Shown: positions 1-27,871, numbered from the stretch's first letter. The stretch: 64,000 nucleotides of DNA from Cristatella mucedo (GCA_009760855.2 WPIO01000005.1:4944001-5008000), one strand, 5' to 3'. Made by a program: numbers and translations. The notes: a model not told the origin generated them from the letters alone.

Positions 1-703
1 ATAATCGTAGGGGGCTAGAAGAAAAATAATGGAGACAATTATCCGATCGGGTAAAAAGCATTCGGTGAGGTAGGGCCGCCGAGCATAAGCTGCAATGGGC
101 GAGATCTGGAAATGAAATTGTAGCACTAGAAAATACACAAATGCCAACATAGCAATGCCCCAAGACAGAGCCAATAGTCCGACTCACAAGTTGAAGACAT
201 CGACAAGTGCTCAGAGTTCTAAAGGAATGCAGGCACGTATTCACAGCCATATAAATGACACTAGTGCATTTCAAATGCCCTTTATTTAACTATAACTAGC
301 TTTATCTTCCTTAAAGTATAACACGGATGCCTGTAAAGTAAGTAGAAACGCTACTTTCCAGCCAAAGAATTGGATGCTACTTAGGTGTGGCAAACGGGTT
401 CTGGGTCTATTTGGCACCAACACTTTGATTTGCTTTATTGTTAGATGATATTTTTAATTATGTCTGCTCTGATTACGAATTGATTACTGAGTAGGATGTT
501 CCAGGCTGTAAATCGTTTTTACTCGAAAATTTTGGTGAGCTACTCGGTGGAAAGAGTTTACGTTGCAACTTATCCACAATGAAGTTCAAATTATTTCCAT
601 TTTAATTTAGAGTGATGCGTACACTGGTCAGCTGATACCCTTCTTTGGTAATCTTCTCGTATGCATGCAATTTAAAGCTGCTTTCTAGGCCGGGCGTCTT
701 TAT
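1..703. other. No gene recognised
   Basis: I see no convincing exon or repeat here. The missing cytoplasmic-tail exon of gene A should lie to the left of 3341 on the minus strand. I searched this stretch for an equivalent of the IIALIVEGKRS...YSKL tail exon found in gene B and did not find one, so that exon is probably beyond the left edge. Confidence 0.4.
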
Positions 704-2393
704 AATTAATAATAATAATGCACTGGATAAAGTGCCCTCAGAGAACTTAATCTCTTTCAAGGCGCTTTACATTTGCTGCATATGGAATTGCAATTAAAAT
801 GGTGAGTAAAATCATGCTTGATAAACAAACAAAATGAATTACATGGTTAGGGGTGACATGCACAGGGTCAGCATTCAAATGTGGTTAGTGGCAGCATACA
901 CAGTGTCAGCACGCATAAGCACATCAAGGACGAATCACAGGGACCCACTAAATGCTCTCCTAAATAGGTGTGTTTTAAATTCTTTTTGAGTGTGGTCAGG
1001 TCAGGGGATGTTCTGATGCAGGTCGGGAAGGAGTTCCAGGCTTTGGGAGCATACGAACTAAATGCACGGTCTCAAAAGGATTTGAGGTTAGTACGGGGTA
1101 TTTGTAGACTGTTAGATTCCGAAAAGCGGGTGGTACAACGCTTGGCCTGATGGGGGAGAATATCTGAGAGATATTCTGAAGCCAAAGAATGAAGTGACCT
1201 AAAAGTGAGCGATAAAACCTTGAAGTCAATCCGTTGCTTGACTGGTAGCGAGTGCAGGTCGGCGAGAAGTGGAGTAATGTGGCAACTGGGACCCTCACGA
1301 CAGACAAGCCTAGCTGCAGAGTTATGCACCAGCTGCAATCGCCTGATCGCACATGCCAGTAGGCCAGCGAGCAGTGAGTTGCAGAAGTCGAGACGAGATG
1401 TCACGAATGCATGGACCAACTTATACGTGGTATCCTTATCTAAACAAGCCCGAATTTTAGCAATGTTATGAAGCTGAAAGTAGGCAGATTTGACTGTGGA
1501 GCTGATACGGTCGTCTAACGAGAGGTCGCTTTGGAACATGACACCTAGATTTCGAGCTGATTCAACTGGAGATATGCTGGCAGAGCCAATTTTGAGTTTC
1601 AGCCTTTTCAATTTGTGAATCACACTGGGTTTGCCTATCACTAGTAAGTTAATTTTATCGTCATTTAGTTTTAGTAAAATTTGCTGCCATCCATGTACGG
1701 ATGTCATCAATACATGCAGCGAGTGAGTTGAGAGAATTTGAGGTGCTCGAAGGCTGGGAGGGATTAAAGCAAAGGTACAACTGAGTATCATCCGCATAGA
1801 AGTGAAAGCCTAGATTGTGCTTGGCAATCACATCAGCAAGAGGGAGAGTATACACCGTGAAAAGAACCGGACCTAGCACGGAGCCCAGAGGTATGCCATA
1901 TTTCAGAGGTACCTCAGATGATCTTTGTCCATTCACATCAATACTCTGGAGTCTCCCACTGAGATAGGATCTGAACCACTGCAGAGCAGTGCCAGCGATG
2001 CTCAGGCGACATGAGAGGCGCTCGAGAAGAACTTTGTGATCGATGGTGTCAAAAGCTGCCGAAAGATCGAGCAAAACAAGCAGAGACACTCTACCATGTC
2101 TGCATTCCTAAATAGGTCGTTGTTCACCTTACGCACTGTGGAGTGATTAGCTCTAAAGCCAGACTAAAACTTACTAGCAAAGTTTTAAGTTTTAATATAT
2201 GATATTTAATATATGATAATATATGCGTTCAGCTGGTCTGCCACGACCCGTTCCCGTGTCTTTGATAGGAATGCTGGAAAGGAGACTGGGCGGTAGTTGC
2301 TCAAGTTCTCTTGGTCGAGTGTCGCTTTCTTGAGAAGTGGCCTGACTACAGCTTTTTTGAAAGGTGCTGGGACATGACCTGAGGCTAAAATAC
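704..2393 (-). mobile_element. LINE A copy 1 (L2/CR1-like), decayed
   Basis: The copy is read on the minus strand from about 2393 to an (ATT)n tail at 704-719. Visible pieces are the start of the reverse transcriptase ([15 protein letters not shown] near 2300), DLSAAFDTIDHKVLLERL near 2060, the catalytic block [12 protein letters not shown] near 1800, and the C-terminal block with [13 protein letters not shown] near 1390. A stop follows near 935, and the 3' UTR ends in the family hairpin. The frame is broken several times: an extra base near 1675 just after WMAANF, a missing base near 1076 just after TNLKSF, an AT-rich insertion near 2180-2215, and a deletion near 2125. It cannot encode a working enzyme. 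The flanks differ from those of the near-identical copy at 9416-10897. Confidence 0.92.
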
Positions 2394-3340
2394 AAATTAA
2401 TACATATTAGATAGAATAATGATGTTAGTTATGCTAGACAAATATTGTCCTTTGGTGTGCAAAACAAAAAAACCCCAAGTATTTGTGAAAGTTTTGGAAT
2501 CAAAGACAAATAATGCATGGATTACCAGCTTGGTCTTATAACTTGACTGTTTGAGCATTTACTGATTTATGACATTCTGTTGAATCTGGTCGCGAAAATC
2601 AAGCAATAAGTGTGCACTCACACCCGAGAATATTTAATTGTTCCAATAAGTTTAAATATAACTGCCTTGTACGCATTTTCTTTCAAAATGAGAAATACAT
2701 CGTAGGAGCAGTTCCCTTGCCGGTAAAGCTTATATATTTTCAGGAAAGTACTGTCCGAAATCTGAGAATTAACCTGTGCATGGGAGAACCGAAACGTCAA
2801 TGCTACTTCAGAGGGCATCTGGCGATGCAAAGCTGCTTATTATTATTATAGCTATTATTATTATTAGCTCATCAATTTCGAGATTGGAAATGATTTTTCC
2901 CTCAAAATTCTCAAGCATTCAGACCATCTCCTGGCACTTACTAGTATATCATTCCATGAAATAAGCAAGTACGATTTGCCACACGGCTGCTAAGTGGCTG
3001 AACGCTCTACTTACAATTGGGGCAGAAGGAATGCACAACAGTGGTCTAGCCCACCTTCACTGACGCAGCCAGTGTTTTACTGGCCATGCTAGGAATTGAC
3101 TAGCTAAGCTAAGCCACTTTTGTGCTGCCCAAGTTAGGATTTTACCAGCCTAGCCAGGGTTTCACCTGCAGATATAGGATTTTAATAATGTCTGTGCAAA
3201 CGTTGGTATCTGACGTAGTAGAAAACCTGTGAGATTCATAAGACTAACTGGCAAGAACAGTGCAAGAGAAGTCAGCCGAATGTAGCTTCCGAATAAATTC
3301 TGGCACTCATGTATCGAGTGCAAATTTGGCAAAGCCATAC
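2394..3340. other. Gene A intron or 3' region, nothing recognised
   Basis: This lies just downstream (minus strand) of gene A's transmembrane exon. I looked for the terminal tail exon and found no acceptor followed by a basic stretch and a tyrosine motif. It is presumably intron. Confidence 0.4.
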
Positions 3341-18216
<14,876 letters not shown>

Positions 18217-18896
18217 CTTGGAAGCTATGCCCAAGCAGCCGGATGCGATCTACATAAGCCCTGAACGTGCTTGGATACAATCACTAGGCGGCTTAATTCT
18301 AAAAGCTACTCAGGCTGCAAAATGCATGCACGTGGGTCATCTCTCATTGGCCAGCCTTAACTCCACCCCTATGACTGTAATTTCTACATTTAGCTGAATA
18401 GTTAAGACTTAACGGTTCGGCGAACGCTCAGCAGTGGCGTGGACATTTCGCCGGTAGTCGCTGAGGTGTCAAGAGTATTTGGGCAAATTATGCGATACGA
18501 CATTTGAGCATACTTTTGCTCTTCGGTTGAAGCGGCTGCCAACGTGGCATCCTATAATGCAGCAAATAGTAAATGTGCACGTGGATGTTTTTACCTGTGC
18601 ATATCAGATAGAAACCTAAACGTGGCATTTGATTCACGCCATTTCACTGGTGACCGTGTGGCTACACTGGAAAGGAAGGCGCTTGTTATATCATTTTTTG
18701 GAAAGGGAGCCTGAGTGCCACCTAAGCAATGATCAGAGATTGGAAATCTGGTTATAAGGTTGCACTGTCTCTGCTTCTTTCAAACGACTCAGACGTGGAT
18801 TGACTGAAATCGTGATCCGCCTTTAAATCACCGTCGTGCCACTAATAGTGTCTTATAATTGATTTTCGCCTGATTTTTGAACATGATGAATTAATA
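18217..18896 (-). promoter_or_regulatory. Gene A 5' UTR and presumed promoter region
   Basis: The first 40 bases upstream of the ATG resemble those of gene B, showing shared 5' UTR ancestry. Beyond that I see no TATA box or other element that I would defend. Confidence 0.4.
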
Positions 18897-19370
18897 ACAA
18901 TAATAATAATAATACATTACATAAAGCGCCTTCAGATAACGAAATGTCTTTCTAGGCGCTTTACAGTTGCTGCAAAAGAAGCTCGATCAAATTGTTAGCG
19001 GTAGCATTCTCAATAAACAACAAGAATAATATCGTTAGGCGTGACATGCACATGGTCAGTATGCAAGTGTGGTTAGTGGCAGCATGCAACAATCTCAGCA
19101 CTCATAATAACATAAATGGCGAATCACGGAGACCACTAAATGCTGTCATAAATAGATACGAGTTTACTTTCTTTTTAAATATGGACATATCAGGAGATGT
19201 CGTGACGCGGGTCTGGAGTGAGTTTCAGGCTTTGGAAGCATACGAACTAAAGGCGAGGTATCCAAAGGATTTGAGGTTTGTACGAGCTATAGTTAAAAAC
19301 GGATAGCTCCAGAAAAGTGTGTGGAACGATGCTTAGCCTGGTAGTTATGAGAGTCGTGGAAAATGCAGCT
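18897..19370 (-). mobile_element. LINE A 3' fragment, older copy
   Basis: (AAT)n at 18897-18914, the hairpin CTTTCTAGGCGCTTTACAG, a 3' UTR with AGTGTGGTTAGTGGCAGCATG, and the degraded C-terminal coding end (GTCTGGAGTGAGTTTCAGGC). 5' truncated. Confidence 0.85.
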
Positions 19371-19784
19371 TTAAAGGCTTAGCGACATAGTGTTAAACAT
19401 GCATGGACATAGAAGATCATATCACCAATATTGCCTTCAGAACTTGGCTAATACTTTATGATGTTTGCTAAAGTCTCCTGCTGGCAATGTCTGAAAATCT
19501 TCTCTCGCAATGGCCTTTCGGTCAGTTGGATCCATAGAAAATCCAATAGTTTGACACAGCTACAACGTTGCACGAGCTCAAAAATTAGTTACTTCCTATC
19601 CCGCGTTGCTGCATTAACAACGCTTCGCATTTTTTCGCATGAGGGAAGTCAATTTCATCGGCACAATGCGAACTCACTACGATAGTGTTCGGCCTCAATG
19701 TACGTGTATTCGACACAATGTAGGTAGCCAGAGGAAATTGCACTTGCCTGGAAATCAATGAGAACGACCGTAGTAATGTTATAA
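19371..19784. other. Nothing recognised
   Basis: A 75-codon open frame on the plus strand (19458-19685) has no recognisable motif and no neighbouring splice signals. Confidence 0.35.
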
Positions 19785-20400
19785 TGGAACCTTAGTATAG
19801 CCCCTGAGAGGCTTAGTTTTTCTGACATTTTACATATGCTGAAAACAAGCAACTCAGCTGACTACTTACGCCATACACAACTTCAACACACAATAGCACA
19901 TTCAAATTTAAATAAAAATTTACATAGGGAATGCCAATGCTGTAAACAACAGATCGCCTCTTAGCCTCTACTAAAATATTGTCACGACTATAATGAGCTA
20001 CAAGCTTTGGAAGCACTTGAACTGGGTGCACTGACTTCAAAGAATCCGAGATTAGTTGAAGGGTACGTTTCTAGGGTCTGAGGAGGTGCTACGGTGGACA
20101 TCCTGAGAATTAAGTATTTTATATAAGTACGCAAATGCAAGAGACTAGAAGGATCTAAAGGTGTGTGATATAACCTTGAATTTGGTATGCTACTCGATGG
20201 AAGCGGAGGTCAGTGAGAAACGGTCTAATGAGGCAGTTGGAACGTTAAAGAATGACTGCCTTAGCTGCATAGTTTTGCACCAACAGCAAGCTTCTTGTTG
20301 CACTAGCCGAAAGATCTGCATTTCATGAATTACAGAATTCAAGAGGTCGCAAAAGACTCTCCGTATGGACCATCGGCACCTGGTCGTCTTCTAAAAGCTT
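19785..20400 (-). mobile_element. LINE A, strongly decayed
   Basis: Scattered matches to LINE A in the right order: CTGAGAGGCTTAGTTTTTCT (hairpin region), GAGCTACAAGCTTTGGAAGC, then AGGTCAGTGAGAAACGGTC and TAGTTTTGCACCAACAGCAAG. Confidence 0.6.
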
Positions 20401-20419
20401 ATGCCTGTCGCGGCTGTTT

Positions 20420-20900
20420 ACATAATGCGATGTAATGCAATGTATTTCCGTCTGAACTCCTGCAAAGCTACAAAGACAAGTGGGTGTTGTGTTACACGGA
20501 ATAGTTTTTTATAGCGAACTCAGAGCCTGAGCGGCATTCATTTCGGTACGCATTCGATAGCTAACGGACTTCGGGCTGATTTAGCCCAATGGAGAAGGTG
20601 CTCGCCTTAAATGACCAAGATCAAGGTGAATTCATTTGACAACCGAAGTCATGGGCTTGAGCCCCGTGCCCTATGTGAAGCGTCTGAATAAAGATAATGT
20701 TCTCTCAGGGTGCAATACAAATGAATAATATTATATTCTTACATTTACATTATCTCACACAATAAAGAAAAAGTGGGAAGCATACCTGAGTCTGGAGGGC
20801 ATTTACGTGGCATCGTGCTACCGGAAATATTTTTTATCTAGCTCTAGGACATGGAAGACAAGATAAATAACAGTAACTCAGCTGAAGAATGCACGGTTGT
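20420..20900 (-). mobile_element. LINE B 3' fragment split by a SINE
   Basis: The 3' end of a second LINE family (B), recognised by GTAATGCAATGTATTTCCGTC, GCATTCGATAGCTAACGGAC and, after the SINE, TAAAGAAAAAGTGGGAAGCA. The intact order is seen in the copy at 30000-31330. Confidence 0.8.
20572..20751 (+). mobile_element. tRNA-derived SINE inserted in LINE B
   Basis: Box A-like TTTAGCCCAATGGAGAAGG and box B-like GGGCTTGAGCCCCGTG are followed by a LINE-like tail TGAAGCGTCTGAATAAAG and an AT-rich end. LINE B sequence reads straight across the insertion (ACGGACTTC | ATCTCACACAATAAAG). Confidence 0.82.
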
Positions 20901-20959
20901 CATGGCCCTCTTTTCACTTTCTTATTAATCGGTGATGGACGCAGTTTTGGGCCAAATTC

Positions 20960-21600
20960 AATTTGGTTCGGGCAAGTGTGACATTCCGTCTCAATTTTTG
21001 CAAATATACTATCTGTAGGTCATTCGGCGCGCCAAATGAGTCAATTATGGTTTGTGCAGAACTCTGCCGCTTGGCATGTTACCGCGAACGTCACCAATCG
21101 CAATATTGCACCCCTTCTGACCAACCTGCAACGGTTACCCATAAAGCAACCTATCGACTTCCAAGGTTTTTTCACTGCCCTTTAGCTCTTCTTGACATCC
21201 TGCTCCAGCCTACCCATCTGAACCACTTCCCTCTAGGCATCTACCAGCTTTTCTGACCCAAGCCGTATAGCTGTGCATCAAACCAACCTCAAATGTTTTT
21301 GGAACCGAGCCGTTGGCGTATATTCTTCCAAAGTTTTGAAGTCACTCCAAACTGGTGTCCAGACATTATTTAACTTTCCTTACATCACTAAAACGGTAGC
21401 TACAAACACACCTGCTCCGCATTTCATTTGCTGGGTCCATGTAAATTGTCCTTTTTGTGCTTAGACGCGCTGACACTGACCACATTATCACATACCAATT
21501 AACGCGCTTCCTATGCAGCATATGTTAAGTCCCTAAAAAGGTATTTAGTTTCCCTAGCGTGCTTTAAAAGTGCCTTATCATTTTTATTAATTATTATTCG
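20960..21600 (+). mobile_element. LINE A C-terminal fragment, decayed
   Basis: A decayed but ordered match: VRASVTFRLNFC (for SRLDFCN), LACYRERHQ (for LVCRERRS), a degraded YAPKAWNSL region, then a 3' tail with ATGTTAAGTCCCTAAAAAGG and (ATT)n near 21580-21596. Confidence 0.7.
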
Positions 21601-22514
21601 GTCGTGCTCACTAGAAGTCAAGGCAAATTGTAATGCTGCATTACAACGTTCTTGACTGTCCACTGACCTGTCGGCAAGGCCAGCATAGCAGGTGAGCCCG
21701 ACCTACAGTCGGGTAAAGACTCCTCCGCACCGCCGCCTGGATGGTCAGGTGCTCGAGTATTACCTTTCTCTATCTGTTCATGAAATTTTCACATAAGTGA
21801 GGCGTTCGCTGAGCTTTGACAGCACGAAGCAGCTCCCCGGGGCACCTTCCTCTGTCTTTTCCGGCTGCAGAGTTTGTCTCGCGCGACGTTTTGGTTGAGT
21901 GGCGGCAGTGCTGCATTACTCTCTGCTCTACGTACGCTTATATATTCTGCTCGCGTAGCTCTTCTCTGTTCCCAATTCCTTACTGTAGAAGCACGCCGGT
22001 CCTACCCTTCCTCCTTCTCTTACAGCGGCTAATAGATGGTCTAGAATCAGCTCATGGTTTCTACTTGACAACCAACGAATACGCGCTTCAAAAAATGAAC
22101 CAATGTGTGTGGCTTTGCTTAAACTGTCTGCTAAAAAACGTTATTTGCGTGCTGAGCGTGCATACGAGCATAAATCTTTGCTCCGTCTGAGGGCCACGCC
22201 TGGTAATTCTTCACGACCTTCTGGCGAAAGAGCTGTTTGGATCCACGTCGCCGAACTGCCAACGATAATCACGTGCAAAAGGAAATTTCAGCTGCAAAGA
22301 TCCGAGTTCGGTTGTGCTGAAAAAGTGAGACGTCGGAGAGGCACTCCCGTGACTTTGACTGGAATTTGTTCCCGACCAGGCTATCTATTAGCCGGCAGCT
22401 GGTGGAGACTGGCTTGGCCTAGCTGAGAGGGGCTCCCTGCACCTCTCAGCACGCCAGATAATACAATGCAGACCCAGTCAGAATGACATGTATCTCTTAG
22501 TTTGGGCTATTGAG
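21601..22514. other. Intergenic, nothing recognised
   Basis: Open frames at 21816-22426 show no recognisable domain. A C/T-rich stretch lies around 21830-22030. Confidence 0.35.
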
Positions 22515-22770
22515 GTGACATAGAGCTGTACGTATGCAGCAGGACTAGAGCCCATCGACTGGTCGTTACAGGCAAGCCCCTTACCGCTGGGTCAAACCAG
22601 GGCTCCAGCTCGTATGCACAGCAAGTCTGGGAACTCTCTTCAGGCTAGGGTCACTACTTGAACTGACGTTGCATCCTTTAGGGCCCCGGTAAAGGCACAC
22701 TTATTCCTGTCAGCTTTTCCTTCGCTCCTGTGAACGTGTTGTCTTTGCTCCGATGTGATTGTCGCTTACT
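22515..22770 (-). mobile_element. tRNA-like SINE joined to LINE segment, inverted copy
   Basis: Reverse complement of 14462-14735: the same box A and box B region (22550-22610) and the same LINE-derived segment, whose plus-strand reading includes TDVASFRAPVKAHLF. The LINE-like tail of the first copy is missing here. Confidence 0.75.
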
Positions 22771-22889
22771 TGTGCATGTTTGAATGGATGTTACTAGCCA
22801 GAGGTCTTGAAAATAGGTGGGCACGAGTGTCTCATTGTTCTCTTTAGATAGTTGGCCTCAGCGTATTATTAGTTTGCTTTTGCACGTGT

Positions 22890-23310
22890 GATACCTATTT
22901 TCCAACGTCCCTTCATTCTTTGGCTCCAGCCTACATATCAGATCTACTTCCCTGCCAAGCTAAGCATCGTATCGCCTGCTTGTCGTAATCTAATCATTTA
23001 CCTATACGTCGTACGAACCTCAAATCCTTTGAACCCCATGCCTAAAGTTCGTATGCTTCCAAAGCCTGGAAATCACTACCGACTGGGTTCACGATATCCC
23101 TTAACTTGACATTTAAAAAGAAGCTAGAATGCATCTATTTATAACAGCATTAATTGGGTCCCTGTGATTCGTCCTTCATGTGCTTATGCGTGCTGACACT
23201 GTGCAGGCTGCCATTAACCATATTTGCATGCTGATCCTGTGCATGTTACCTCTAACCATGTTAAGACGTTGTTGTCATTCATTGAGCATGCTACCACTAA
23301 CCATTCGAGC
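22890..23310 (+). mobile_element. LINE A C-terminal fragment
   Basis: Reads SLHSLAPAYISDLLPCQAKH, NLKSFEPHA, then the 3' UTR with CTGATCCTGTGCATGTTACC. No (ATT)n tail remains. Confidence 0.8.
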
Positions 23311-23949
23311 TTGCCTTCACAACCCTGCCGGCTTTCACATAGCTTCCCTCCATCAAAAGGAGGTTATGTCCATAGGCGTAACCCGAAACTATTGAGTATG
23401 TTAGCTATTACGTCCGGCTACGTTGAGGCATTTACTTCGACGATGATTACACTGTGACAAAATTTTCAGCAGCACTTGATGCAATGTTAGCTAAGGTTAG
23501 GCCCACGAAATCCTTGCTATGGGTTCGAGTTACACTGTGCTTAGACATTAACAAAGCAGTAAGCATTCAGCACTAACTAAAAGAAAAACTCGATGCCAGC
23601 AGTTGTAGAAAACGTGAACTGCGCTTTGCTGGCTATTTCCCCAAGAAAGGCACCACATCGCTTTGCACAAACATGATTGGTACTGCCGAAGCAGCGTGCA
23701 AAAACACCGGCTTTTTTTACAGTAACTGGAAAACTGGCCATCTTTATTGAAGCTGTGATAACAAATAGGCGGCGCCTATCAATACCTTTGAAGAGATAAC
23801 GCAAGTGTAAGCATACACAGTTGGCCTGCCAGCCATCAACACGGGGTGGCAGCCGAACTGGTCAGCAACTGTCTGGTTGAAGGCAGTACATTTCATTGTC
23901 AACGTGAGGCTATGGAAAGAAATAGTATAGGTGTGCGCGAGCATGCGTG

Positions 23950-23990
<41 letters not shown>

Positions 23991-24134
23991 TGCGCGCGCG
24001 TGTGCGCATGTGCGCACGCATTATTGAGGTGGCTGTGAAGAATGCACACTGCAGGGCATACGCAGAAGCAGCCCAGAAGAAAACATCACCAGACGACCTG
24101 TGCTTTCGCCAAACATACGCATGAGTGCCTGCTC
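23311..24134. other. Intergenic, with a TG/CG microsatellite
   Basis: A TG run at about 23955-24000 grades into GC/TG. I see no exon. Confidence 0.5.
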
Positions 24135-24154
24135 TACAGACGACCCTCGTGCAT

Positions 24155-24160
24155 TTTATT
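24155..24160 (-). terminator. Probable poly(A) signal of gene B
   Basis: AATAAA on the minus strand, about 225 bases downstream of the gene B stop codon. This gives a 3' UTR of plausible length. Confidence 0.6.
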
Positions 24161-24385
24161 CTGCAGCACACTCGTGAAACAGAACTGGCATGTCGAGCTG
24201 TGCTCTTCCAAGTGACATGAGAGCTAAAGGGTGAAATTCCTGCATGCGATTTGCTATTTGACAGATGCACCTAAAGTGCTTAAAGAGTGTGAGACATATG
24301 CACAAAAGTCGTACAGTCAGCATGGTCGCAAAAAGTGGCTTGAGAACCAAACCAGGAGGTTGCATGTCTGCCCGGCATCACATGT

Positions 24386-24523
24386 CTAGTACATGAACCC
24401 TTTAGCACGAGAGTCGACATCATCAGTACTTGTGGTCAGCTTCGAATACTCGCCGGCCCTAGGCCTCGGCTCCCTCTTCTTCATTGAAAGCGAGCGCTTT
24501 CCCTCGACGATAAGAGCAATAAT
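24386..24523 (-). CDS. Gene B last exon: cytoplasmic tail
   Basis: Acceptor cgtatttgtag, 138 nt in phase 0, stop TAG at 24388-24386. It reads IIALIVEGKRSLSMKKREPR, then PRAGEYSKLTTSTDD, and ends KGFMY. The IIA-hydrophobic-EGKRS block after the span and the Y-x-x-L motif (YSKL) are the hallmark of the TGN38/46 tail. This is the single most diagnostic exon in the locus. Confidence 0.9.
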   Translation of the reverse strand: MIALIVEGKRSLSMKKREPRPRAGEYSKLTTSTDDVDSRAKGFMY

Positions 24524-25160
24524 CTACAAATACGTTTGCACAGCTTACAATGAGGAGAAAGACGAGACTACAATGCATGGAAACCATTTCATTATATCTC
24601 TATGATGCAGCCATGCTCATGCGATCCATTGAACTGCAAGCAATGAAAGCGTGACTGCCTGCATGTCCACGGCTGTAGCAAAAATTTTTTCTATCCATAA
24701 GCACGACAAGTAACAGCTGTCCATTCTCAGGCGTTCTTTAATGTCCCAACAGCTTTAAACAATGCCACCCCCCCCCAAGTAGCTGCCACAGAAAGCTACG
24801 AAGACACAAAGCCACACCCCAACGCTACGGCATGTATTGGTTGTACAAAGAAGGTGCATCTGTGTGAAAATCTTCAACGGGAGTTGTAAAAATCCGTCGG
24901 GCTGCGATGACAGCAGGATTGAGGTAACGAGACAGGATGAAATGCAAAACCACTTAACACGACCAAACTGCAAGGGCAATCAGGTACAGCAGCTCTTTGC
25001 AGCTAAGGGATAGTTCGACCAGCATGATTGAATCGGCCTGGACAGTGGATGCGCATTTTTGTAGCAAGCTGGAGAGCGACTGAGAAAGCAGGCATCGTGC
25101 GGCAGTCTTCCTACGAAGCCAAATGCCATTTTTCAGTTACCCTGTGTGTGTGCGAGCGTG

Positions 25161-25192
<32 letters not shown>

Positions 25193-27424
25193 TGTGTGTG
25201 TGTGTGTGTGTGTCTGTAACTCCAGTAAGCCACAAGGATCAAGTGGTTGTTAAACTGAAACTGAAAGCTGTGACTCACAAGATCACGTTATCCTGCGGCG
25301 CAACCTGCCACTAACCAATTTGCATGCTGACCCTGTGCATGTCACCCTAGCCATGTTTTGCTTGTTGACAATGTGCATGTTACCACTAACCGTTAGATCA
25401 TGCTAACTTTACAGGATATGTAGAGTGCCTAGAAAGAGATTAAGTTCTCTGAGGGTGCTATACAAATATATAAATATCGTTACTTGTATTATTATCCTAC
25501 AGAAAAGTGATTAACTAGCTGCGACCACAGTACAGGAGATATCGGCTGCTTGCATGAACCGTTTAATGAAGACTTTGGCGGGTGCATCTGGACCGCAGAC
25601 TGGCCAAACCGGTTACCTTGTTTCGCTGATGGTAGCCCAAGTACAGCACTACGAAGAGTACGATGGCAGCTATGAAGTATGGAAGGAACTGGGTGGAATT
25701 GGCAACAGGCACAGCCTCATCTTTGGTTTCGTTTTCCGTGTCCACAGACTGGTCTCCACCGGCTAGAATGAAGACATGAGGCTAAAATGCATGCAATCCC
25801 CGGTGCAGCTCTCGGTCCAAGAAAGACAGCACAGCACGCCTTCGAATTCGCCACACTGTTAGTGGCCGGCCAAGGAAGCCAGCCAGTAAGTGCTTACAAG
25901 CTCAAGCAATGTTGTGGGAGCAGAGAAGAACGAGGGAAGCAAGCAGACGCCTAAGCTTAGGCTTGTTGTTAGATCATCTATTGCTGACACGACCCGCAGC
26001 AGGCGACTTTACCAGCCTGTACAACCTGTCTGTCGAGAGGATGCATACTTGATCACACAGCCTGCAGCTAATGAACCCAGGCGATTTTGACAGTGGGTCA
26101 AGTCTAGCTCACACTGCCTGCTGAATGTAGACCTGGGGGAGGCGGCATTCGGACAGCGGGAGCAGTTAACTCTTTGGGAGCAAGCAGCCAGTTCTTCATC
26201 GAGAGCTACCTGCCTGCCAGAGGGGGTGGTTTTGGCAGTAGGGATATGTGAACCACGTGATTCCTTCATAAAAGCAAACCCAGACCAAAACGTGCTTTTG
26301 CAAGGCAGTCTGCTTTTCATCGACACAAAACCAACTTTCCAAGCGACTGGGCTCCATTACAAGATGGTCACTTGGTGACTTGGCCGTTTCTAAAATCATT
26401 GTCAACAGAGGACAAAGAAGGCCATTCCTTGGTCGCATGAGCCCGAGTAGCTCATGTACCCTCCGAAAAATTATTTAAGAGCTTCGATGTGCCGGCTGCC
26501 GGACAAAAAGAGGCCTCGCTGACAGATGACTGAAATGGCAAAACAAGCAAACCGTAGGCCTGCACTTACAGCTATAATTGCATTGCTGCTGTGCGACAAT
26601 GGTGCGACTGTAACCACAGTAGCTGCAGATTCACAGTGCCAGATACAGCACAGACGAGGGCATGACTTCAACCAACACGTCTGGGAAGGTTAGGCATTGG
26701 AAGTGTATTGGAAAAGCAGAAGAAGGGCACACTGTTTGCGAAAAACAAAATTGGTTTCCATCAGACTACTTGCAAAAGGCTAGCGTTAATCTAGCAGCAG
26801 TGGTGTGTGAGTAGCAGCTGTAAGTGAGAAAAGCACACGCCCGCCTGATAAACAAGGTAGCGAGGAAGCATAGCTGTTGCACATTCAAGGCGTACATAGA
26901 AAGGAAAACTATTAAACAACGTTTAGTGCCAGCACTCGATGTGCGTGATGAAAGCTAACATTGGAACTACAAGCAACAGCAGCTGCATGGGTTGTATAAA
27001 ACTTGGAGCTAGCAAGTCTCCTGCTCTTCCTACCAGCAGAATCCTCATGGCCCACATCAAAATCACTTTCAAGTTCTTCCTCGTCGTCATATGTTGCTGA
27101 AAAAAGTCATTCACTGGGATTTTGGGAATCCTAACTTGAAGCTATGTGTTAGCACCTTGCCTTATACTGCACAGCAAGCTGAGCTCTCTATAGGGATAAC
27201 AGTCTAGTATCTGAGAGTGAGCTGAGGCAGACAGACAGATAGTGAGATGGTGAGATAGATAGTTAAACATAGTGAAAGAGGGAGAAAGACAGAGAGGAAG
27301 ATAGGGTGAGTGCATGCAAAGGCACATGCTCGCAGGCAGGTATATTTGGGCTTCAGCGTGTGAGTGCTAGCAGAGCCAAGGAATAGCAAAAGTTGCATGC
27401 ATGCATTTGTGCTTTTGTGTGAAT

Positions 27425-27472
<48 letters not shown>

Positions 27473-27832
27473 GCGTGGGTGGGCGCGTGTCTGCATGTGT
27501 TTGTGTGTGTGTGTGCGTACACACTAGTGTGCGCGCACAAGTGTAGATGCATGCAGACACACCCATGAGCAGTCGTGTGTGTGAACACGTGGGCCTGGAT
27601 GCCAGTGCTCATTTGGGTGTGAATCAGAGAGACAGAAAGGAAGAGAAAGACAGAGACTCGGAAAGAAAGAATATGTGTGAGCTTGCGTAAGTGCACGTGA
27701 GCATGTGTGCACGTGAGCATGTGTGCACGTGAGCGAGTGTGCACGTGAGCGAGTGTGCACGTGTGTGTTTGCCTGTGTATGTGTGAGTGTGTGCACGTGA
27801 GGGTGTGTGCACGTGTGTGTTTGCCTGTGTAT

Positions 27833-27871
<39 letters not shown>

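Noticed and set aside
26573-26625. Exon-like stretch in gene B intron (acceptor gaatctgcag, donor gtaagt)
   Set aside because: Its length of 53 nt breaks the phase-1 rule kept by all other internal exons, and the acceptor lacks a pyrimidine tract.
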